Assembly (NCBI RefSeq): GCF_003611035.1
Contig: NZ_CP030033.1
Coordinates: 1,550,001 to 1,614,000 of the forward strand
Reading direction: 5' to 3'
DNA from: Cryobacterium soli
Lineage (GTDB): Bacteria; Actinomycetota; Actinomycetes; Actinomycetales; Microbacteriaceae
Length of the DNA: 64,000 nucleotides
How positions within the stretch are numbered: the stretch's first letter is position 1; each line of letters opens with the position of its first letter. The translations under genes were made by a program, and so were the position numbers. Below, piece after piece: positions 50,496-59,270 of this stretch. Under the pieces are notes generated by a model. It made no database searches. It was not told the origin of the DNA and saw only the letters and a program-made list of their open reading frames with translations.

Positions 50496-53400
50496 GTGTC
50501 GAACCAGTTGACCGGCGGTGGGTCCGAAGAAACGGCCTCTGCTGAATTCGGAGCCAACGAATGGCTCGTAGACGAATTTTACGAACGATACCTCATCGAT
50601 AAGAACTCGGTGGATCGGTCCTGGTGGCCGATCCTGGACAGTTACCACCAGACGGCCACGGGCCAGGCGGGCGCCGACGCCCCGCCGGCATCGGACGGGG
50701 CGGCCTCCCCCGCCGCTCCCGCCGCGGCCGAGACGCCGCCGCTGGCCGAAGAACCGGCCACGCCTACCGCGCAGGCGCACCCGGTGACGGCGCCGATCCC
50801 CGTGGTCGGCGGTCCGCTCACGGCGCGCACCACGTCGATCGCGCCCAAGCCGGAGCCCGTTCCGGCCGACGCCCCCATCACCAGCCCGCAGCCCGTGGTC
50901 TCCGCTGCGGCGCCCACTCCCCCGCAGGACGTCGTCACGCCGCTGCGCGGCATGGCCAAGAGCCTCGCGGCCAACATGGCCACCAGCCTCACCGTGCCCA
51001 CCGCCACGAGCGTGCGCACCATCCCGGCGAAGCTGCTCATCGACAACCGCATCGTGATCAACAACCACATGAAGCGGGCCCGCGGCGGCAAGGTGTCCTT
51101 CACGCACCTGATCGGCTGGGCGCTGATCCGGGCGCTCAAGATGTTCCCGACCCAGAACGTCTACTACGACGAACTGGACGGCAAGCCCTCCGTCATCGCA
51201 CCGGCGCACGTGGGCCTGGGCATCGCGATCGACCTGCCCAAGCCCGACGGCACCCGGTCGCTCATGGTTCCGGCCATCAAGCGCGCCGACACCATGACCT
51301 TCGGTGAGTACCTCACCTCCTACGAGGACCTCGTCGGCCGTGCCCGCAAGGGCAAGCTCACCGCCGACGACTTCTCCGGTGCCACGGTCTCGCTGACCAA
51401 CCCGGGCGGCATCGGCACCGTGCACTCGGTGCCCCGGCTGATGAAGGGCCAGGGCTGCATCATCGGCGCCGGCGCCCTCGACTACCCGGCCGAGTTCATG
51501 GGCGCGAGCGTCAAGACGCTCACCAGCCTGGCCATCTCCAAGACCATCACGCTCACCAGCACCTACGACCACCGCGTCATCCAGGGCGCCGGCTCCGGCG
51601 AGTTCCTCAAGATCGTGCACGAGCTGCTCATCGGCCAGCACAACTTCTACGAGGACATCTTCGCGGCCATCCGCATCCCGTACGACCCGATCCACTGGGC
51701 GCCGGACATCAGCGTCGACCTGGCGAGCGCCGTCGACAAGACGGCCAGGGTGCAGGAACTGATCAACGCCTACCGGGTGCGCGGTCACCTCATGGCCGAC
51801 ATCGACCCGCTGGAGTACAAGCAGCGCACCCACCCCGACCTGGACATCGCCAGCCACGGCTTGACCTTCTGGGACCTGGACCGCGAGTTCATCACGGGCG
51901 GCTTCGGGACCAAGCGCACCATGCTGCTGCGCGACATCCTCGGCGTCCTCCGCGACTCCTACTGCCGCACCACGGGCATCGAGTACATGCACATCCAGGA
52001 TCCGGCCCAGCGCAAGTGGGTGCAGGAGAAGATGGAGAAGACCTACGTCAAGCCCACGCACGACGAGCAGATGCGCATCCTCGGCAAGCTCAACGAGGCC
52101 GAGGCGTTCGAGACCTTCCTGCAGACCAAGTACGTCGGCCAGAAGCGCTTCAGCCTCGAGGGCGGCGAGTCCACCATCGCCCTGCTCGACCAGATCCTGC
52201 AGGGCTCAGCGGATGCCGGCCTCGACGAGGTCTGCATCGGCATGGCCCACCGTGGCCGCCTGAACGTGCTCACCAACATCGCCGGCAAGACCTACGGGCA
52301 GATCTTCCGTGAGTTCGAGGGCACCCAGGACCCCCGCAGCGTGCAGGGCTCCGGCGACGTCAAGTACCACCTCGGCACCGAGGGCACCTTCACCGGTGGC
52401 AACGGCGAGGAGGTGGCCGTGTACCTGGCCGCCAACCCGTCGCACCTCGAGGCCGTCGACGGCGTGCTCGAGGGCATCGTGCGGGCCAAGCAGGACCGCA
52501 AGCCCATCGGCACCTTCTCCACCCTCCCGGTGCTCGTGCACGGCGACGCCGCCATGGCCGGCCAGGGCGTGGTGCTGGAGACCCTGCAGATGTCGCAGCT
52601 GCGCGGCTACCGCACCGGCGGCACCATCCACGTGGTGGTCAACAACCAGGTCGGATTCACCACGCCTCCCGGCGAGGGCCGCACCTCGGTGTACTCCACC
52701 GACGTGGCCAAGACCATCCAGGCGCCCATCTTCCACGTGAACGGCGACGACCCCGAAGCCGTCGTGCGGGTGGCCGAGCTGGCGTTCGCCTATCGGCAGG
52801 AATTCAAGCGCGACGTCGTGATCGACCTCGTCTGCTACCGTCGCCGCGGCCACAACGAGGGTGACGACCCGTCGATGACGCAGCCGTTGATGTACAACCT
52901 CATCGAGGCCAAGCGGAGCGTCAGGAAGCTCTACACCGAGGCGCTGGTCGGCCGTGGTGACATCACCCAGGCGGAGTTCGAAGCGGCACACGCGGACTTC
53001 CAGGACCGCCTCGAGCGGGCCTTCATGGAGACCCACGCGGCGCAGACCGCCTCGATCCCGATCATCACGAGCGATGCCGCCGCCGCGAACCGGGAACTCT
53101 CCAACGCAGCGGCACAGGACGACGCCATCGGCGAGCCCCTCACCACCGGGGTACCGGAGAGCGTCGTGCAGCTGATCGGCGACACCTTCAACAACAAGCC
53201 CGCCGGCTTCACCGTGCACTCCAAGCTGCAGCAGCTGCTGCAGAAGCGCCTGGACATGAGCCGCAACGGCAACATCGACTGGAGCTTCGGCGAACTGCTG
53301 GCGCTCGGCTCGGTACTGCTGGAGGGCACCCCGGTGCGCTTCGCCGGCCAGGATGCCCGCCGCGGCACCTTCGTGCAGCGGCACGCCGTTCTGCACGACA

Positions 53401-54305
53401 GGGTCAACGGCCAGGAATGGCTGCCGCTGGCGAACCTGAGCGAGAACCAGGCCCGGTTCTGGATCTACGACTCGCTGCTCAGCGAATACGCCGCCATGGG
53501 CTTCGAATACGGCTACTCGGTGGAACGCGCCGACGCCCTCGTGCTCTGGGAAGCGCAGTTCGGCGACTTCGCCAACGGCGCCCAGACCATCATCGACGAG
53601 TTCATCTCCTCGGCCGAGCAGAAGTGGGGCCAGCGCTCCAGCGTCGTGCTGCTGCTGCCGCACGGCTACGAGGGCCAGGGCCCGGACCATTCCTCGGCCC
53701 GCATCGAGCGCTACCTGCAGATGTGCGCGGAGAACAACATGACCGTCGCCCGTCCGTCGACGCCGGCGTCGTACTTCCACCTGCTGCGCCGTCAGGCCTA
53801 CATGCGGCCGCGCCGCCCGCTGATCGTCTTCACCCCGAAGTCGATGCTGCGTCTGCGCGGGGCGACCAGCCCCGTCGCCGACTTCACCAGCGGCAAGTTC
53901 GAACCGGTGATCGACGATGCCCGGATCCAGGACAAGTCCGCCGTCAAGCGGGTGCTGTTCATGGCCGGCAAGCTCTACTACGACCTGTTGGCCGACCTCG
54001 AGAAGAACCCGAACCGCGAGATCGCGCTCGTCCGCATGGAGCAGTTCTACCCGCTGCCGGGCGCCGAGCTCAAGCAGGTCGCTGATCTGTACCCCAACGC
54101 CGAACTGGCCTGGGTGCAGGACGAGCCGGAGAACCAGGGCGCCTGGCCGTTCTTCTACCTCCAGACCAGCAGCATGGGCAAGGACAAGCTGGGCCGGCAG
54201 GTGCGGCTGTTCTCCCGTGCAGCGTCGGCGTCGCCGGCGGCCGGGTCCGCCAAACGCCACGCCGCCGAGCAGGCCGAGCTGATCAAGAACGCCCTGACCC
54301 TCTAG
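50496..54305 (+). CDS. kgd: multifunctional 2-oxoglutarate decarboxylase/dehydrogenase (fused E2-E1)
   Basis: 1269 residues. Order: short E1 N-terminal segment (residues 1-45), Ala/Pro linker (about 46-150), E2 succinyltransferase-like core with STYDHRVIQGA (His359), then the full thiamine-diphosphate E1 (GMAHRGRLNVLTNI, GDDPEAV, CYRRRGHNEGDDP). The actinobacterial Kgd/OdhA works in the TCA cycle as decarboxylase, dehydrogenase E1 or carboligase. It lacks a lipoyl domain. Starts at GTG 50496 with no strong ribosome site. Kgd is controlled by FHA proteins in relatives; none is in this window. Confidence 0.95.
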   Translation: MSNQLTGGGSEETASAEFGANEWLVDEFYERYLIDKNSVDRSWWPILDSYHQTATGQAGADAPPASDGAASPAAPAAAETPPLAEEPATPTAQAHPVTAPIPVVGGPLTARTTSIAPKPEPVPADAPITSPQPVVSAAAPTPPQDVVTPLRGMAKSLAANMATSLTVPTATSVRTIPAKLLIDNRIVINNHMKRARGGKVSFTHLIGWALIRALKMFPTQNVYYDELDGKPSVIAPAHVGLGIAIDLPKPDGTRSLMVPAIKRADTMTFGEYLTSYEDLVGRARKGKLTADDFSGATVSLTNPGGIGTVHSVPRLMKGQGCIIGAGALDYPAEFMGASVKTLTSLAISKTITLTSTYDHRVIQGAGSGEFLKIVHELLIGQHNFYEDIFAAIRIPYDPIHWAPDISVDLASAVDKTARVQELINAYRVRGHLMADIDPLEYKQRTHPDLDIASHGLTFWDLDREFITGGFGTKRTMLLRDILGVLRDSYCRTTGIEYMHIQDPAQRKWVQEKMEKTYVKPTHDEQMRILGKLNEAEAFETFLQTKYVGQKRFSLEGGESTIALLDQILQGSADAGLDEVCIGMAHRGRLNVLTNIAGKTYGQIFREFEGTQDPRSVQGSGDVKYHLGTEGTFTGGNGEEVAVYLAANPSHLEAVDGVLEGIVRAKQDRKPIGTFSTLPVLVHGDAAMAGQGVVLETLQMSQLRGYRTGGTIHVVVNNQVGFTTPPGEGRTSVYSTDVAKTIQAPIFHVNGDDPEAVVRVAELAFAYRQEFKRDVVIDLVCYRRRGHNEGDDPSMTQPLMYNLIEAKRSVRKLYTEALVGRGDITQAEFEAAHADFQDRLERAFMETHAAQTASIPIITSDAAAANRELSNAAAQDDAIGEPLTTGVPESVVQLIGDTFNNKPAGFTVHSKLQQLLQKRLDMSRNGNIDWSFGELLALGSVLLEGTPVRFAGQDARRGTFVQRHAVLHDRVNGQEWLPLANLSENQARFWIYDSLLSEYAAMGFEYGYSVERADALVLWEAQFGDFANGAQTIIDEFISSAEQKWGQRSSVVLLLPHGYEGQGPDHSSARIERYLQMCAENNMTVARPSTPASYFHLLRRQAYMRPRRPLIVFTPKSMLRLRGATSPVADFTSGKFEPVIDDARIQDKSAVKRVLFMAGKLYYDLLADLEKNPNREIALVRMEQFYPLPGAELKQVADLYPNAELAWVQDEPENQGAWPFFYLQTSSMGKDKLGRQVRLFSRAASASPAAGSAKRHAAEQAELIKNALTL

Positions 54306-54306
54306 G

Positions 54307-54330
54307 CGTCCGGCGCTCTACGTCCGGACG
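54307..54330 (+). terminator. hairpin at the end of kgd
   Basis: CGTCCGG and CCGGACG separated by ten bases, starting two bases after the stop. It adds to the main terminator at 54333. Confidence 0.5.
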
Positions 54331-54332
54331 TG

Positions 54333-54368
54333 AAAAGGGCCGCACCCCCTCGGGGGTGCGGCCCTTTT
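54333..54368. terminator. bidirectional terminator between kgd and the MMPL gene
   Basis: 17-bp perfect arms AAAAGGGCCGCACCCCC and GGGGGTGCGGCCCTTTT with a two-base loop. The A and T runs make it useful for both convergent genes. Confidence 0.88.
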
Positions 54369-54378
54369 CCTATCCCGG

Positions 54379-56601
54379 CTAGAGGGTTTCGCGCGGAGCT
54401 GCCGTGGCGAGCTTGCTCGGCCACCAGATCTTCGGGCCGATGTCGTGCGCGAGCGCCGGCACCAGCAGGGACCGCACCAGGAAGGTGTCCAGCAGCACGC
54501 CGAACGCCACGATGAACGCCAGTTGCGCCAGGAACAAGATCGGCAGCACCCCCAGGGCGGCGAACGTGGCGGCGAGGACCAGACCGGCCGAGGTGATCAC
54601 CCCTCCAGTAGCCACGAGCCCGCGCAGGATGCCCGGACGGGTGCCGAACCGGATCGATTCCTCCCGCACCCGCGTCATCAGGAAGATGTTGTAGTCGATG
54701 CCGAGGGCGACGAGGAAGACGAACCCGTAGAGCGGCACAACCGGGTCGGCGCCGGGGAAGCCGAGCACGCCGTCGAACACCCAGGAGGACACGCCGAGGG
54801 CGGCGGCGAAGGAGAGCACCACGGTCGCCACGAGCAGCACGGGAGCCAGGACCGACCGGAGCAGGAGCATCAGGATCACCAGGATGACACCGAGGATGAT
54901 CGGGATGATCAGGTTGCGGTCGTGGATAGCCGTGTCGGTGGTGTCCACAGCGATGGCCGTGGTTCCGCCCACGAGCACGGTGCCCGTGACGCTGTCGAGT
55001 TCCACCCGGAGCTCACGCACCGTCTCCTCGGCCGCCGCAGAGTCCCCCACATCGGTGAGGGTCGCCTGCAGCATGACGTCGCCGTCGATCACCGTGGGGT
55101 CGCCGGCGGGGGTGCCTGGGGGGCCGAACGCCTGCACGCCGTCGGCGGTGACCGGCAGGGACCCGCTCACGGAGTCCTCGGACAGCACGGTGACCGAGTC
55201 GACGCCGTCGTTGGCCAGCAGCACATCCGTCATCGCCTGCAGCTCGGACTCCGGGCCGACCACCACGGCCGGGGTGCCGGAGCCGCCGGGGAAATGCGCC
55301 CCGACCACGGCCTGGCCGTCCCTGGCCTCCGAGGTGCCCAGCACGAACTCGCTCTGGGACACCCCGTCCGCCTTGAACTGGAACGCCCCGATGGAAGCCA
55401 CAGCCAGCAGCACCGTGCAGGCGATCCAGATGAGCCGGGCGCGACGGCTGATCAGGCGGGCCAGCCACGGCCAGACCCCCTTGGCGTTGTCCCCATCGAG
55501 GCCCGGGTGCGCGGAGCCGAGCTTGGGGCGTACCGGCCAGAACGCGGCCCGGCCTGCCCACAGCATGAGCGCGGGAAGCAGGGTTAGGGCGCTGAGCAGG
55601 GCGAAGGCAATGCCGATAGCCGCCACGGGGCCGAGCGCCTTGTTCGAGTTGAGGTCGCTGAAGAGCAGGCAGAGCAGGCCGACGATCACGGTGCCGCCGG
55701 CGGCGAGGATCGGCTCGAACGAGCCGCGCAAGGCCACCAGGGTCGCGTCCCACTTCGTGGCGTTGTCGCGCAGCGCCTCGCGGAACCTGGCGACGTAGAG
55801 CAGCGAGTAGTCGGTGGCCGCACCGATCACCAGGATGAACAGGATGCCCTGGGTCTGCCCGGTCAGGATCAGCACGTCGGCGCTGGCCAGTGCCACCACG
55901 ACGAGAACCGAGGCGCACAGCGCCGAGAGGCTGGTGAACAGCACGATCAGCGGCAGCAGCGGCGACCGGTAGACGATCACGAGGATCACCAGCACCGCCG
56001 CCAGCGCCGTGAGCAGCAGGATGCCGTCGATGCCGGCGAACGCGCCGGTGAGATCGGCGATGAGTCCGGCCGGGCCCGTCACATAGGTGTCCACCCCGTC
56101 GATGGGGTTGTCGGCCAGGTACGCGCGGATGGACTCCACGGTGTCGGCCGGTTTCACCTGGGTATCCAGGGTGAGGATCGCCTCAGCCGCCTCGCCGTCC
56201 TCGGAGAAGATGGCCGGTGACACGCTCTCGGTGACGACACCATCCAGTTCGGCCAGATCGGCGACCTGCGCGGTGATGGCCGTGCGGTCGGCCTCGGTGA
56301 GGCCTCCGGCGCGTTCGTACACGAGCACGCCGGGCAGCACGTCGTCGCCGCGGAACTCGGCCTGGAGCGCCTGAACGCGGGTGGCGTCGGCGCTGGCGGG
56401 CAGCTGCTGCACCTGGTCGTTCGTGGACACGTCGCTGATCCGGCCGAAGGAGGCTCCGCCGGCGCCGAACATCACGAACCAGATCAGGATCAGCGCGGTG
56501 GGGATCAGGATGCGCAGCCACAGCGGCACCCTGCTGGACGAGCCGGTCTTATTCGGCCGGCGGCCCGCATCCGTGGGCGGCTCGGGGGCAGTTGTCTTCA
56601 T
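54379..56601 (-). CDS. MMPL-family RND transporter
   Basis: 740 residues from ATG 56601. About 12 helices: one at the start, a long extracytoplasmic loop, then SLLYVARFREAL and DYNIFLMTRVREESIRFG (the paired MMPL motifs), repeated in two halves. Likely exports lipids or drugs by proton motive force. A TACTGT -10 box lies seven bases before the GTG at 56604, the codon just before ATG, so translation may start there and be leaderless. Confidence 0.9.
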   Translation of the reverse strand: MKTTAPEPPTDAGRRPNKTGSSSRVPLWLRILIPTALILIWFVMFGAGGASFGRISDVSTNDQVQQLPASADATRVQALQAEFRGDDVLPGVLVYERAGGLTEADRTAITAQVADLAELDGVVTESVSPAIFSEDGEAAEAILTLDTQVKPADTVESIRAYLADNPIDGVDTYVTGPAGLIADLTGAFAGIDGILLLTALAAVLVILVIVYRSPLLPLIVLFTSLSALCASVLVVVALASADVLILTGQTQGILFILVIGAATDYSLLYVARFREALRDNATKWDATLVALRGSFEPILAAGGTVIVGLLCLLFSDLNSNKALGPVAAIGIAFALLSALTLLPALMLWAGRAAFWPVRPKLGSAHPGLDGDNAKGVWPWLARLISRRARLIWIACTVLLAVASIGAFQFKADGVSQSEFVLGTSEARDGQAVVGAHFPGGSGTPAVVVGPESELQAMTDVLLANDGVDSVTVLSEDSVSGSLPVTADGVQAFGPPGTPAGDPTVIDGDVMLQATLTDVGDSAAAEETVRELRVELDSVTGTVLVGGTTAIAVDTTDTAIHDRNLIIPIILGVILVILMLLLRSVLAPVLLVATVVLSFAAALGVSSWVFDGVLGFPGADPVVPLYGFVFLVALGIDYNIFLMTRVREESIRFGTRPGILRGLVATGGVITSAGLVLAATFAALGVLPILFLAQLAFIVAFGVLLDTFLVRSLLVPALAHDIGPKIWWPSKLATAAPRETL

Positions 56602-56742
56602 CACAGTCCCGACAGTAGACCGGAGAGCGGCAGGGGGCATCGACCGAAAGTTGGAACACCGGACCCGGAACGCCGACAGGCGGCACCCGAACCCGTGGGT
56701 TCGGTGTGCCGCCTGTCATGCCGGTAGGAAAACCGGAGGGAA

Positions 56743-57006
56743 TTACGCCTTGCGACGGCCCACGAGGAGGCCGTAGATGAGGAGAACGATGATGGATCCA
56801 CCGATGGCCAGGAGCCAGGTCTGGATGGAGAAGAAGTCCTCGAGCGGCGCGTTGAAGAGCAGGCTGCCGAGGAATCCGCCGAGCAGTGCGCCGACGACGC
56901 CGAGCAGAAGCGTGACGAACCAGCCGCCGCCCTGGTTGCCCGGGAGGATGAGCTTGGCGATGGCACCGGCGAGGAGGCCGAGAAGAAGGAATCCGAAGAA
57001 CCCCAT
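56743..57006 (-). CDS. GlsB/YeaQ/YmgE-type small membrane protein
   Basis: 87 residues, three membrane helices with Gly motifs (GFLLLGLLAGAIAKLILPG, LLLGVVGALLGGFLGSLLF, SIIVLLIYGLLVGRRKA). Family known as transglycosylase-associated, although enzyme activity is doubtful; often stress-induced and found with Asp23, as here. 103 bases after the asp23 gene on the same strand. Confidence 0.92.
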   Translation of the reverse strand: MGFFGFLLLGLLAGAIAKLILPGNQGGGWFVTLLLGVVGALLGGFLGSLLFNAPLEDFFSIQTWLLAIGGSIIVLLIYGLLVGRRKA

Positions 57007-57109
57007 GGAGTGTCTCTTTTCTGTTGGTGTGGGTACTGCTGGTGATTCGAACGCGCTGTGCCCGTTCGACCGGGCTCTGGGGAGCCGGCTTGATTACGTG
57101 GCCGGAAAG

Positions 57110-57565
57110 CTAGTCGACGCCATTGTCGACCTGCTCTTCGGCCACGTAAATGTCTGTGATGGTCACGTTCACGGCGGAGACGGGCATGCCCACCAAACCC
57201 TCGATGGCACGGGTGACGGATGACCGCACCTGGCCGGCGAGGTCGGTCAGGGGCACCGGGTACCCGGCGACCAGCACGATCTGCACGGTGACGCCGTCGT
57301 CATCGAGCTCGATCGAGACGCCGGGGTTGACGTCGGTGCTGGTGACGGCGTCGAGGATCGCGCCGAGCGCCCGGGTCGGCACGCTGCCCAGGGCGTGGAC
57401 GCCGTCGACCTCGCGCACGGCCAGGCTGGCGACCTTGGCGATGACACCGTCCTTGATGGTCGTCTCCCCCTCGCCGACCCGCTCGGCGGAGGCGTCGGAG
57501 ACGGCACCGGCGCTAGCGGGCAGGGTCGTCGACGGGCTCGGCTGTTCGGGGCTGATGCTGTTCAT
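57110..57565 (-). CDS. Asp23/Gls24 family envelope stress protein
   Basis: 151 residues. Asp23 signature: TTIKDGVIAKVASLAVREVDGVHAL, VTVQIVLVAGYPVPLTDLAGQV and VNVTITDIYV. Members associate with the membrane and respond to alkaline or cell-wall stress. AAGGAG lies upstream of the ATG. Followed by the GlsB-type gene and divergent from an Asp23-like protein. Confidence 0.93.
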   Translation of the reverse strand: MNSISPEQPSPSTTLPASAGAVSDASAERVGEGETTIKDGVIAKVASLAVREVDGVHALGSVPTRALGAILDAVTSTDVNPGVSIELDDDGVTVQIVLVAGYPVPLTDLAGQVRSSVTRAIEGLVGMPVSAVNVTITDIYVAEEQVDNGVD

Positions 57566-57766
57566 CTGGACGTTCTCCTTGGTTCGGATGGGCCACCTGA
57601 GGTGCCGGCGCTCGGCTCGACGCTCTCTGGGCGGCGATGGCGCGCCGGCGCCGGTCCTGGTGTCCGCAACGCCCGCATAGGGGGCTGGAGGCTGACGAAT
57701 GTGGGGGAAGTTGTCGACGATTTCTCAAGGCCGATTCTCAGCCCCGAATCGGGGCAGGATTGGCAT

Positions 57767-57782
57767 CGTCATAGTTATGACG
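57767..57782. promoter_or_regulatory. perfect 16-bp palindrome, probable operator
   Basis: CGTCATAGTTATGACG (7+2+7) between the divergent Asp23 and Asp23-like genes. AT-rich core in a GC-rich region; likely binds a dimeric regulator. Confidence 0.6.
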
Positions 57783-57841
57783 CAGACAGCGGCGGATTCG
57801 TCACGAAACTGGCAGGAAAGTTTTTTGGGGGCCCGGGGATC

Positions 57842-57847
57842 TACACT
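57842..57847 (+). promoter_or_regulatory. -10 box for the Asp23-like gene
   Basis: TACACT 36 bases before ATG 57884, which has GGAGA upstream. Confidence 0.45.
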
Positions 57848-57883
57848 GATCTGGCCCGCCCGATCCGTCAGACTGGAGATGCC

Positions 57884-58213
57884 ATGAGCACCACAACGAA
57901 GCGCACCGCCGAACTGGCCGCTGTCGTCGAGCAGGTCCCCGGCGTCGACGAGGTCTATCCGGCCACACCGGTGCTGACTGCCGTGGTGAACCACGTGGTG
58001 GGGGCGCTGACGCAGAAGCCCCGGGACCCGGAGTTCGTGGCTCTCCGGGAGACCGACGAGGGCGTCACGGCATCCGTGTCGATCGGCGTCGCGGACGCCG
58101 GAGCGGCCACTGAGGTGTGCCGCAGGGTCTACGACACGATTGAGGAGTACTTCGTGGAGTCCGGCGACCCTGCCGTGACGGCCATCGAAGTGACGGTGGC
58201 GCGGATCGGCTGA
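57884..58213 (+). CDS. small protein resembling a divergent Asp23
   Basis: 109 residues, no named family that I recognise. The pattern AAVVEQVPGVDEVYPATPV, VSIGVADAGAATEVCRRVYDTIEE and VTAIEVTVARIG follows the same order (V-x-x-V-x-GV; beta strand; helix; terminal V-x-I-x-V-x-R-I) as the Asp23 protein encoded 319 bases away in the opposite direction. GGAGA lies upstream of the ATG. The likeness is by eye only; a profile search would decide. Confidence 0.72.
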   Translation: MSTTTKRTAELAAVVEQVPGVDEVYPATPVLTAVVNHVVGALTQKPRDPEFVALRETDEGVTASVSIGVADAGAATEVCRRVYDTIEEYFVESGDPAVTAIEVTVARIG

Positions 58214-58240
58214 TCCTCCGGCACCGGGTGAGCTACGGCG

Positions 58241-58483
58241 CTAGTGCGCCGACTGGATGGCGCGCAGGCGCAGCAGCACCTGGTCGCGCAGGTCCTCGGG
58301 CGCGGTCTCCTTGCAGGCACGCTGCATCACCTCGGTGAGGGTGCGGCCCACGTTGTGCTCGCTCCGGCAGTCGGGGCAGTGCTCGAGGTGCTCACGAATG
58401 TCGAGGGCGTCCTCCTTGCGGAGTTCGTTGTGCAGATACTCTTCGAGTTCGGCCTTGGCCTTCTCGCAACCGCAATCGGTCAT
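58241..58483 (-). CDS. rsrA: RsrA-like zinc anti-sigma factor
   Basis: 80 residues. ZAS motif His32-x3-Cys36-x2-Cys39 (EHLEHCPDC), plus early Cys4 and Cys6. Reduced Zn-bound protein holds SigR; disulfide stress breaks the complex. Encoded downstream of and overlapping sigR (ATGA), as expected. A 6-bp hairpin (CGGCGC/GCGCCG, 58236-58251) covers its stop codon. Confidence 0.92.
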   Translation of the reverse strand: MTDCGCEKAKAELEEYLHNELRKEDALDIREHLEHCPDCRSEHNVGRTLTEVMQRACKETAPEDLRDQVLLRLRAIQSAH

Positions 58484-59169
58484 TTTCCTGTGCTCCCGGA
58501 TGTCTTCTTCGTGCTCGTGCCTGTCTGGTTGCCGCCCAGGCCACGCTCGAGGGCGTAACCGGACAGCAGATCGCGCAGCAGCCGGCGCCCCCGGTGCAGA
58601 CGGCTCATCACCGTTCCGATGGGCGTCTTCATGATCTCGGCGATCTCCTGGTAAGAGAAGCCTTCGACGTCGGCGAAGTACACCGCCAGGCGGAAGTCCT
58701 CGGGAATCGACTGGAGGGCGTCCTTGACGGCGCTGTCGGGCAGGTGGTCGATGGCCTCGGCCTCGGCGGAACGGCTCGACGTCGCCGTCGTGGATTCCGC
58801 CCCGCCCAGCTGCCAGTCCTCGAGGTCGTCGATGGTGCCCTGGTAGGGCTCGCGCTGCTTCTTGCGATAGGTGTTGATGAAGGTGTTCGTCAGGATCCTG
58901 TACAACCAGGCCTTGAGGTTGGTGCCCTGCTCGAACTGCTTGAACGATGCGAACGCCTTGACGAAGGTTTCCTGCACCAGGTCCTGCGCGTCAGAGGGGT
59001 TTCGCGTCATGCGCATCGCCGCTGCGTAGAGCTGGTCGATGAACGGCATGGCCTGTGCTTCGAACAGGTCCCGCATATCAGTCGTATCTGTTGTCATCAC
59101 GGGCAATTCTAGGCCAGCGATAGACGCGGATGCCGCGGGCGTGCGCTCCATGAGCAGAGTTGCTGCCAC
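58480..59169 (-). CDS. sigR: SigR/SigH-like ECF sigma factor, long and short forms
   Basis: 229 residues from GTG 59169 (GGGAGG, five bases upstream), or about 206 from GTG 59100/ATG 59097, which follow a TAGAAT -10 and would be leaderless. Sigma region 2 ([21 protein letters not shown]) and region 4 ([25 protein letters not shown]) are clear. Directs thiol-oxidative stress genes; held by RsrA. The added N-terminus in the long form ([14 protein letters not shown]) recalls the unstable SigR-prime isoform of Streptomyces. Confidence 0.9.
   Translation of the reverse strand: MAATLLMERTPAASASIAGLELPVMTTDTTDMRDLFEAQAMPFIDQLYAAAMRMTRNPSDAQDLVQETFVKAFASFKQFEQGTNLKAWLYRILTNTFINTYRKKQREPYQGTIDDLEDWQLGGAESTTATSSRSAEAEAIDHLPDSAVKDALQSIPEDFRLAVYFADVEGFSYQEIAEIMKTPIGTVMSRLHRGRRLLRDLLSGYALERGLGGNQTGTSTKKTSGSTGK
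59106..59111 (-). promoter_or_regulatory. -10 box inside sigR for the short form
   Basis: TAGAAT on the minus strand, five bases before GTG 59100 and eight before ATG 59097; lies in the coding sequence of the longer form. Confidence 0.55.
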
Positions 59170-59174
59170 TGCTT

Positions 59175-59180
59175 CCTCCC
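59175..59180 (-). promoter_or_regulatory. Shine-Dalgarno site for the long SigR form
   Basis: GGGAGG on the minus strand, five bases before GTG 59169. Confidence 0.6.
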
Positions 59181-59270
59181 GGTGTGCGGCCGCAGGATGG
59201 GCCGCCGTGTTCGGAAACGTACCTGTCAAGGCGGTCCCGGCCAGGATGATCCCGACTATTCTGATAACCG

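Larger units (their letters stand above)
57566..57883. other. 318-base control region between divergent stress genes
   Basis: No gene of its own. It holds a 7-base inverted repeat (CCGATTC 57731-57737, GAATCGG 57746-57752), a perfect 16-bp palindrome (57767-57782), a T-run after GGAAAG near 57820, and a TACACT -10 (57842-57847) before the small gene. A 36-codon frame (57778-57887) crosses it and ends in the downstream start codon. Confidence 0.6.

Noticed and set aside
50455..50544. 29-codon frame overlapping the kgd start
   Set aside because: No ribosome site and it overlaps kgd; probably chance.
57778..57887. 36-codon frame ending in the start codon of the Asp23-like gene
   Set aside because: The ATGA overlap is tempting, but there is a -10 box inside it and no ribosome site, so translation is doubtful.
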